From Bacteroidales bacterium (lineage in GTDB: Bacteria; Bacteroidota; Bacteroidia; Bacteroidales; VadinHA17): a stretch of 6,291 nucleotides of DNA. Numbering within the stretch: the stretch's first letter is position 1; every line of letters starts with the position of its first letter. The stretch covers positions 1 to 6,291 of the forward strand of contig JABUEV010000153.1 in the NCBI GenBank assembly GCA_013314865.1. Direction: 5' to 3'. The position numbers were made by a program, and so were the translations under genes. This document shows, in pieces, positions 1 through 5,189 of this stretch. Under the pieces are notes generated by a model. It was not told the DNA's origin. It did not search any database and worked only from the letters and a program-made list of their open reading frames with translations.

Positions 1-612
1 TCCGGAATTGACAATATGAATTCACAGATGTTCTTCGATATAAGTTCAAGAAATATCCGGAACCTGCATCTTTATGCTGTCCTGTTCGTTGACGAACTTT
101 CGGTGAGCCGCATAACAAAAAAGGATGAGTGGAATTTTTTTAGCTGGAAAACCGGGTTCAGACTCAGTAATTTCCCTTTGCAAAATCTCTCCCTGACTTC
201 CGAATTCACATATACCTATCCGCTTACATATCAGCATTACATGCCAGTACTGACATTTGAATCTGCCGGTTACAATCTTGGTCACTACCTTAAAGACAAT
301 TCGAGAGAATGGTATCTTGCGCTTGATTTCAAGCCGGTAAGGACAATGAATCTGAATGTGTCCTATACAGATGCTGTACGAGGACCCGATTACACTGCAG
401 AGGGAGGACCCAGAACCGGAAATCCTCCTCTGGAATCAATCGAATGGCATTATTCTGCCATCGGACTGGAAGCTTCATACCAGTTTATTAATGATCTGTA
501 CGTATGGCTTTCCTTTACAGCCGGAAAGACTTCCGGAAACACTGAATGGAATCCTGAATTCTTTTCAGGAAATAAGAATACACTAAATTTAGGCATCACT
601 GCCGGATTCTGA
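1..612 (+). CDS. Outer-membrane beta-barrel protein, C-terminal part (probable Wzi-like capsule assembly protein)
   Basis: The frame is open from the first base, so this is the last 203 residues of a longer protein. The ATG at 16 is probably internal, not the start. The visible part is a run of amphipathic beta-hairpins: alternating hydrophobic and polar residues, many aromatics, and short turns rich in Asn, Asp and Gly. It ends in NLGITAGF, and a terminal Phe after a beta-strand is the usual BAM recognition signature of outer-membrane barrels. The pattern, including the NLGHYLKDNSRE stretch, resembles the C-terminal half of Bacteroidota capsule-assembly proteins of the Wzi family, which bind surface polysaccharide at the outer membrane. 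That assignment is from memory of the family. Neighbouring polysaccharide genes support it. Another barrel type, such as a general porin-like or transport protein, remains possible. The barrel call is firm; the Wzi call is moderate. Confidence 0.6.
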   Translation, partial: SGIDNMNSQMFFDISSRNIRNLHLYAVLFVDELSVSRITKKDEWNFFSWKTGFRLSNFPLQNLSLTSEFTYTYPLTYQHYMPVLTFESAGYNLGHYLKDNSREWYLALDFKPVRTMNLNVSYTDAVRGPDYTAEGGPRTGNPPLESIEWHYSAIGLEASYQFINDLYVWLSFTAGKTSGNTEWNPEFFSGNKNTLNLGITAGF

Positions 613-748
613 GGAAAAAAGACAACCTGTCTAATCTTCAAAAAATTGCCTGAAAATGTGTCTATATTTAAAAAAATATTCAACAAATCTGCTCTTTCTG
701 AAATAATTAACAATTTACCCTTATTCAGCTTATAAATTTCAAGCGACG

Positions 749-765
749 TGTTAAACTTTTTAACA
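749..765. promoter_or_regulatory. Perfect inverted repeat upstream of the sugar transferase (candidate operator)
   Basis: TGTTAAA-CTT-TTTAACA is a perfect 7+7 palindrome with a 3-base centre, ending 47 bases before the ATG at 813. It lies in the 200-base non-coding gap 613-812. It is directly followed by TAATTTTC (766-773), which matches the Bacteroidota -7 consensus TAnnTTTG except at the last base, so the palindrome would sit between the -33 and -7 elements. No convincing -33 TTG is seen. There is no T-tract after it and the stem is AT-rich, so a terminator is unlikely. A dimeric regulator site is inference. The rest of the gap is AT-rich with no other feature I can support. Confidence 0.3.
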
Positions 766-812
766 TAATTTTCGTTACTTCACATTAACAAATATAACAA
801 GCCTGAAAGTTA

Positions 813-2363
813 ATGAAGGTCCTGAGATTCAGAGTTATTTCACTTGCGGCTGACATTATTATACTGACCCTGTCGTTTCTTGTGGTTGTTTCAACAAAAC
901 CCACAAGCTTCAGAGGATATCTCCCTTCGCATAGTCTTTTCTTTATTGCTCTCGCAATACTCTGGATAATAATTTCCCTCGCAAATGGTAAAATGCACCG
1001 GGGTAAAATTGTCAGCTTTGGCTCTGTATTATACAGGGTGGTAAGCAGTAATGTAATAGCTCTTTCCTTTACCGCATTACTGATGTACATTTTCCGTGAA
1101 TATTTCTATTCAAGAACCATTGTACTTGGTACTGCTCTTATTGCAACTGCTCTTGAATTATTAATAGGATGGGGATATATCGCCTATAAAAAGGCCACTG
1201 TTCACAATTTTGAAGAGCTCGATAAGGTAAGACTCTACAAGAAGAAAAGTGAATATGATCTCGTTGCAAAGGCAAACGGTGTGAATAAACCTCCATCGGT
1301 ACCGGATACGGAAATTAACCCGCAAATAGTCAGTCAGATTGAAAAAGAATGCGGGGCAGATATGGCAAAGGCTGTTATTAAAATGACCGGAAATAAAATC
1401 AATGACCGCACTGCCGTTCTGTCAACAACAACTGTTTTCAACATTCTGAGCCTTCCCAGGAATAAATATGATTATATTATTAACCTTCATAAAATAAATG
1501 ATATACAGAGACTGGATGATTTTCTTGAGGCAGTAAACTCAAAACTTGATCATGACGGCTTTCTTTTTTGCTGTGTAGAAACAAAAGATCAGCGGAAAGA
1601 GAGACTGCTTAAAAAATTTCCTCCGGTCATAAATTATATTTATTATTTCTTCGATTTCATAATTAAAAGAGTATTGCCCAAGCTTAAATCAACCAAAAAG
1701 CTTTACTTTATTCTCACCCGCGGGTCAAATGCAGTGATCTCGCGAGCTGAGGCACTCGGGCGCCTTTCACGGGCAGGATTTAAGATAAGACAGGAATCGT
1801 TTATCGGCAAAGTCCTTTGCATTGAAGCCCGTAAATTCACTGATCCCCTTCCAAAAAACGGCGAGACTTATGGTGCTATGATCGCTCTGCCGCGCATAGG
1901 TAAAAACGGCGAGATAATTAAGGTTTACAAATTAAGGACTATGCATCCCTACTCCGAATATATCCAGGATTATCTGTATGAGTTACATGCTCTTCAGGAA
2001 GGCGGAAAATTCAGGGATGATTTCCGGATAACTACATGGGGTGCCATTTACAGAAAAATATGGTTCGATGAACTGCCGATGCTCATCAACCTATTCAGGG
2101 GCGACATGAAGCTGGTTGGTGTAAGACCATTGAGCAAACACTACTACGATCTGTACGATAAAGAGGTTCAGGAAAGACGAATAAAATACAAACCGGGAAT
2201 AATCCCCCCATTTTACGCTGATATGCCTGCCGACCTTGACGGAATACAGGCCTCTGAGATGAAATACCTCGATGCCTACGACAAACATCCCGTCAGAACT
2301 GATTTCAGGTATTTCTGGCTTTCGATGTATAATATCATATTTAAAAATGCACGAAGCAGGTAA
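813..2363 (+). CDS. Polyprenyl-phosphate sugar-1-phosphate transferase (initiating glycosyltransferase)
   Basis: A 516-residue inner-membrane enzyme expected to move a sugar-1-phosphate from a nucleotide sugar to undecaprenyl phosphate, the first step of repeat-unit assembly. Four hydrophobic segments lie near residues 8-27, 42-57, 77-95 and 103-124. A soluble region of about residues 200-342 follows. The catalytic core is at about 350-470 and carries the family marks: RIGKNG at 361-366, YKLRTM at 372-377, the Asp-Glu dyad in FDELPM (D419, E420), LFRGDMKLVGVRPLS at 427-441, and PGI at 461-463. The core lacks an evident hydrophobic re-entrant helix just before RIGKNG, where small PglC-type enzymes have one. 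The middle region looks like the second half of a class I methyltransferase fold rather than the usual nucleotide-binding-like domain. Sugar specificity cannot be read. The start has no clear Shine-Dalgarno, as is usual in this phylum; the ATG places the first membrane segment correctly. Confidence 0.9.
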   Translation: MKVLRFRVISLAADIIILTLSFLVVVSTKPTSFRGYLPSHSLFFIALAILWIIISLANGKMHRGKIVSFGSVLYRVVSSNVIALSFTALLMYIFREYFYSRTIVLGTALIATALELLIGWGYIAYKKATVHNFEELDKVRLYKKKSEYDLVAKANGVNKPPSVPDTEINPQIVSQIEKECGADMAKAVIKMTGNKINDRTAVLSTTTVFNILSLPRNKYDYIINLHKINDIQRLDDFLEAVNSKLDHDGFLFCCVETKDQRKERLLKKFPPVINYIYYFFDFIIKRVLPKLKSTKKLYFILTRGSNAVISRAEALGRLSRAGFKIRQESFIGKVLCIEARKFTDPLPKNGETYGAMIALPRIGKNGEIIKVYKLRTMHPYSEYIQDYLYELHALQEGGKFRDDFRITTWGAIYRKIWFDELPMLINLFRGDMKLVGVRPLSKHYYDLYDKEVQERRIKYKPGIIPPFYADMPADLDGIQASEMKYLDAYDKHPVRTDFRYFWLSMYNIIFKNARSR

Positions 2364-2376
2364 CCTAAGCCTGCTT
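2354..2376. terminator. Hairpin spanning both stop codons of the convergent genes (candidate bidirectional terminator)
   Basis: AAGCAGG (2354-2360) pairs perfectly with CCTGCTT (2370-2376) across a 9-base loop, TAACCTAAG. The loop holds the TAA stop of the sugar transferase and the TAG stop of the mutarotase. A 7-bp stem exactly at a convergent junction suggests transcription ends here from both sides. There is no immediate U-tract on the plus strand. On the minus strand a short T-run (GCATTTTTAAAT) begins several bases after the stem. The termination role is therefore inferred from position and symmetry. Confidence 0.35.
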
Positions 2377-2763
2377 GTCCAGCTCAAATATTCTCTCTGT
2401 AATCTCCCATTTCTCGGGTGTATCTGATTTATCCCCGGCCTTCTGAAACTGGCTTACATACTGTTCCCATTCTTTCTGTCCGGGCTTCTGTGCCAGTTCT
2501 TTCATAGCCTTGTCGTGATCAAAATCAGGCACTGTGTCCATTATCATGAATGCAATATTCCCGTGAAGGTAGATCTCCATGTCAATAATCCCGACCTCTC
2601 TGATCCCTTTTGTTATTTCGGGCCAGACAGCTCCCGGCCTGTGTACTTCTTTGTATTTCTCAATAAGATCCTTATTATCATTGAGTGTCAATACTTTACA
2701 GAATCTCCTGAATCTGGTGTGCCTGCAATTTTTTTCGTATCCGTTCATATCCGTTTTTTTCAT
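2365..2763 (-). CDS. L-rhamnose/L-fucose-type mutarotase (RhaM/DUF718 family)
   Basis: A 132-residue cytosolic protein of the small dimeric ferredoxin-like mutarotase family, which speeds alpha/beta interconversion of 6-deoxy sugars before phosphorylation. Family landmarks are RFCKVLTL (20-27 region), EKYKEVH with Y37 and H41, VWPEI at 46-50, VGIIDMEIYL at 57-66, FDHDKAM, and KEWEQYV with W99. Aligned by eye with E. coli RhaM, Tyr18 and the catalytic His22 are kept (Y37, H41). The substrate-contacting Tyr41 is a Met (M62) and the first Trp of the WW pair is a Glu (E98), so rhamnose should not be assumed as substrate. The N-terminus is about 18 residues longer than usual; ATG at 2748 is an alternative start, and no GTG or TTG lies between it and the conserved region. 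It is the only minus-strand gene here, set between plus-strand polysaccharide genes. Confidence 0.85.
   Translation of the reverse strand: MKKTDMNGYEKNCRHTRFRRFCKVLTLNDNKDLIEKYKEVHRPGAVWPEITKGIREVGIIDMEIYLHGNIAFMIMDTVPDFDHDKAMKELAQKPGQKEWEQYVSQFQKAGDKSDTPEKWEITERIFELDKQA
2738..2755. repeat. Tandem 8-base direct repeat, TATCCGTT, spaced one helical turn
   Basis: TATCCGTT occurs at 2738-2745 and again at 2748-2755, a 10-base period that would place both copies on the same DNA face. It lies inside the poorly conserved N-terminal extension of the mutarotase, and the alternative ATG of that gene (2748-2746 on the minus strand) falls at the junction. It could be a regulator site shared by the divergent genes or a chance tandem duplication. 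No function can be assigned from the sequence alone. Confidence 0.3.
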
Positions 2764-2782
2764 AAAGATAATTTCAATTCAT

Positions 2783-2790
2783 TATTTTTG
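2783..2790 (+). promoter_or_regulatory. Candidate Bacteroidota -7 promoter element (TATTTTTG) for the nucleotidyltransferase/kinase gene
   Basis: TATTTTTG matches the Bacteroidota sigma-factor -7 consensus TAnnTTTG exactly. It sits 25 bases before the ATG at 2816, giving a short leader. The region where a -33 TTTG should lie (about 2755-2764) is T-rich but has no clear match. It lies in the 52-base gap between the divergent mutarotase and kinase genes, where a promoter is expected because the upstream gene is antisense. AT-richness makes chance matches fairly likely. Confidence 0.4.
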
Positions 2791-2815
2791 TTTTAAACGA
2801 ATTCATGTTATCAAT

Positions 2816-3976
2816 ATGGGTGAAAAGAAAAAGAAAGTATTTGTTTCGGGATGCTTTGATATGCTTCATTCAGGTCATATAGCGTTTTTGCAGGAAGCTG
2901 CACGTTACGGAGATGTCTATGTTGGCCTGGGTTCTGATAAAACAATCCGTGAGCTGAAAGGAAGAGATACTATTAACTCTGAAGAAGAAAGGGTTTACGT
3001 ATTGAGCGCCCTCGCATGTGTTCACAAGGCATTTGTAAACACCGGAAGCGGCCTTCTGGATTTTGTTGATAACATGAAAGCCCTGAAACCCGACATATTC
3101 ATTGTTAATGAGGATGGCCACTCCCCGGAAAAAGAAGAGCTATGCAGGGAACTTGGCATTGAATACAAAGTATTGAAACGGATACCGCATGCCAACCTTC
3201 CTCCACGCTCGACAACTGCCCTGAGAGCTGTCAAGCCAATGCCTTACAGGATTGACATAGCCGGAACCTGGATAGATCAGCCTTATGTCTCAAAATATTA
3301 CCCCGGAGCAGCCATCACTGCTTCAATAGAGCCTACAATTGAATTTAACGAGCGTTCCGGCATGGCAACCTCAACCAGGAAAAAAGCCATCGAACTGTGG
3401 AATGATCATCTGCCTCTTGAAAAGCCCGAAAAACTGGCTAAAACGCTATTCAGATATGACAATGACCCCGGGACACAGGAAGTAAGCGGTTCACAGGATT
3501 CTATAGGCATTACAATGCCGGGCATAAATAAATTTTATTACGAAAAGGGGAAATACTGGCCTTCAAAATTTGAGACTGTATCCGACCTTACCACTATCAG
3601 ATGGCTTGAGGATAAAATCTACATGGTGACATTATGGCCCAGGCCCGACGGATACAACGTTCTGAGCAATACGAATATAAACACCCCGAATGTGAAAAAG
3701 CTTGCAGAAGCAGCCGAACTGGCATGGGAAGGTCTTCTTGCAAGGGATATTGGTGTGTTCGCCAGGGGATTTATTGATTCTTTCCATGCGCAGGTAAGGA
3801 TGTTTCCCAAAATGCTTAATCCCGAAATTGAAAAGATTATTAATCAGTATAAAGATATTGCTCTCGCATGGAAACTGTCGGGTGCAGGAGGAGGAGGTTA
3901 TCTGATTCTTATAAGCGAAAAAGAGATTCCGAATGCCTTCAGAATTAAGATCAGGGTCAAGGATTTCTGGTTGTAA
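2816..3976 (+). CDS. Bifunctional HxGH nucleotidyltransferase / GHMP-type sugar kinase fusion
   Basis: A 386-residue cytosolic protein with two domains. Residues 1-136 form a cytidylyltransferase-like nucleotidyltransferase: VFVSGCFDMLHSGH at 8-21 with the HxGH signature (H18, H21), KPDIFIVNEDG at 91-101, and the late PPRSTT motif (129-134). Residues 140-386 resemble a GHMP kinase: motif 1 PYRIDIAG at 143-150, SGMATST at 181-187 where GLGSSSA is usual, SGSQDSIG at 224-231 (like the QDQ region of sugar kinases), and the C-terminal KLSGAGGGGYLIL at 353-365. The expected role is phosphorylation of a sugar at C1 and transfer of a nucleotide to it. The start at 2816 is chosen because the nucleotidyltransferase fold begins at once; an upstream extension would run through the antisense mutarotase. 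Sugar and nucleotide are unknown. Location before gmd and fcl and beside a mutarotase suggests a fucose-like sugar, as inference. Confidence 0.85.
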   Translation: MGEKKKKVFVSGCFDMLHSGHIAFLQEAARYGDVYVGLGSDKTIRELKGRDTINSEEERVYVLSALACVHKAFVNTGSGLLDFVDNMKALKPDIFIVNEDGHSPEKEELCRELGIEYKVLKRIPHANLPPRSTTALRAVKPMPYRIDIAGTWIDQPYVSKYYPGAAITASIEPTIEFNERSGMATSTRKKAIELWNDHLPLEKPEKLAKTLFRYDNDPGTQEVSGSQDSIGITMPGINKFYYEKGKYWPSKFETVSDLTTIRWLEDKIYMVTLWPRPDGYNVLSNTNINTPNVKKLAEAAELAWEGLLARDIGVFARGFIDSFHAQVRMFPKMLNPEIEKIINQYKDIALAWKLSGAGGGGYLILISEKEIPNAFRIKIRVKDFWL

Positions 3977-4022
3977 TACAATCTTTATACGTGCCTGCCG
4001 TTAAATTTAGAAAATAAGATTC

Positions 4023-5180
4023 ATGGGTAAAACAGCTTTAATAACAGGAGTTACAGGACAGGACGGAGCCTACCTTGCCGAATATCTGCTTAAAAAAGGA
4101 TATGTGGTTCATGGCATCAAAAGGAGAAGCTCCCTTTTTAATACAGAAAGGATTGACCACCTGTATCAGGATCCGCATGTGGAAAAACGCGACTTCATAC
4201 TCCATTACGGCGACCTGACCGACTCAATGAATGTCACTAGAATTATCCAGGAGTGTCAGCCTGATGAAATATATAACCTGGCTGCAATGAGCCATGTAAA
4301 GGTCAGCTTTGACACCCCTGAATACACCGCAAATGCCGATGGAATTGGGACATTGAGAATCCTCGAAGCAGTGAGGCTTCTCGGAATGGTAAATAAAACC
4401 CGTATCTATCAGGCCTCAACAAGCGAATTGTACGGACTCGTGCAGGAAGTCCCCCAGACTGAAAAGACTCCTTTTTACCCCAGAAGCCCCTATGGTGTGG
4501 CTAAACTCTATGCCTACTGGATTACTGTAAACTACCGCGAAGCATACGGAATGCATGCAAGCAACGGGATACTTTTTAATCATGAGTCGCCGATAAGAGG
4601 TGAGACGTTTGTCACAAGGAAGATCTCAAGGGCAATGGCCAGAATTGCACTGGGCATGCAGGAATGTCTTTATATGGGGAACCTGTCATCCCGCCGCGAC
4701 TGGGGACATGCAAAAGACTACATAAAGGCAATGTATCTAATCCTGCAACAGGATAAACCCGATGATTATGTCATTGCTACAGGCGTAACTACTTCCATTC
4801 GCGACTTTATCAGAAAAACCTTTGCCGCAGTCGGTATGGAACTTAAATTTTCCGGTGAAAAAGAAGATGAAACAGGCAGTATAATAAGTGTAGATGAGAC
4901 ACTTTTTTGCAGTAAGGTTGGAGAGTCACACCTTGAAGCAATAAAATACAGAATCAAAAACAATCCGGTAATGGTGAGAGTCGACCGTAATTATTTCAGA
5001 CCTACAGAAGTTGACCTGCTGATCGGTGACTCGACAAAGGCACGCACCAAACTCGGCTGGAAACCTGAATTCGACCTCGACGGACTTATAGAAGATATGA
5101 TCACTTCCGATATTCACCTCATGAAAAAAGAAAATCATATCAAAAACGGAGGCTTCAGAACATTAAATTATTTTGAATAA
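4023..5180 (+). CDS. gmd: GDP-mannose 4,6-dehydratase
   Basis: A 385-residue extended short-chain dehydrogenase/reductase that turns GDP-D-mannose into GDP-4-keto-6-deoxy-D-mannose using bound NADP. It shows the Rossmann motif [16 protein letters not shown] (8-23), the Gmd mark [18 protein letters not shown] (31-48), HYGDLTD, and [13 protein letters not shown]. The catalytic set ASTSELYG and RSPYGVAK gives T133, E135, Y157 and K161. Further Gmd marks are [19 protein letters not shown] (182-200), [11 protein letters not shown], and [13 protein letters not shown]. Similarity to E. coli Gmd is clear along the whole length, with no missing catalytic residue; the protein is slightly longer at its C-terminus. 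It begins 46 bases after the kinase gene and is followed after 9 bases by fcl, so the pair is almost surely co-transcribed. No Shine-Dalgarno is evident; the ATG at 4023 sits directly before the first beta-strand. Confidence 0.97.
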   Translation: MGKTALITGVTGQDGAYLAEYLLKKGYVVHGIKRRSSLFNTERIDHLYQDPHVEKRDFILHYGDLTDSMNVTRIIQECQPDEIYNLAAMSHVKVSFDTPEYTANADGIGTLRILEAVRLLGMVNKTRIYQASTSELYGLVQEVPQTEKTPFYPRSPYGVAKLYAYWITVNYREAYGMHASNGILFNHESPIRGETFVTRKISRAMARIALGMQECLYMGNLSSRRDWGHAKDYIKAMYLILQQDKPDDYVIATGVTTSIRDFIRKTFAAVGMELKFSGEKEDETGSIISVDETLFCSKVGESHLEAIKYRIKNNPVMVRVDRNYFRPTEVDLLIGDSTKARTKLGWKPEFDLDGLIEDMITSDIHLMKKENHIKNGGFRTLNYFE

Positions 5181-5189
5181 TTCATTGAC

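Noticed and set aside
620..632. AGACA-ACC-TGTCT hairpin just after the barrel gene
   Set aside because: The stem is only 5 bp and no T-tract follows on the plus strand. A T-tract exists only for minus-strand transcription, where no gene needs it.
664..679. ATATTT-AAAA-AAATAT inverted repeat
   Set aside because: All A/T, low-complexity, and expected by chance in this AT-rich gap.
785..1090. Minus-strand open frame of 101 codons opposite the sugar transferase
   Set aside because: It mirrors the membrane-segment coding of the real gene, shows no recognisable domain, and has no support as a gene.
2579..2815. In-frame upstream extension (79 residues) of the nucleotidyltransferase/kinase gene
   Set aside because: It overlaps the well-supported antisense mutarotase, has no domain, and the nucleotidyltransferase fold begins right after the ATG at 2816.
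4002..4009. TAAATTTA as a possible -7 promoter for gmd
   Set aside because: One mismatch to consensus in an AT-rich 46-base gap and no -33 element at a suitable distance; co-transcription with the upstream gene is simpler.
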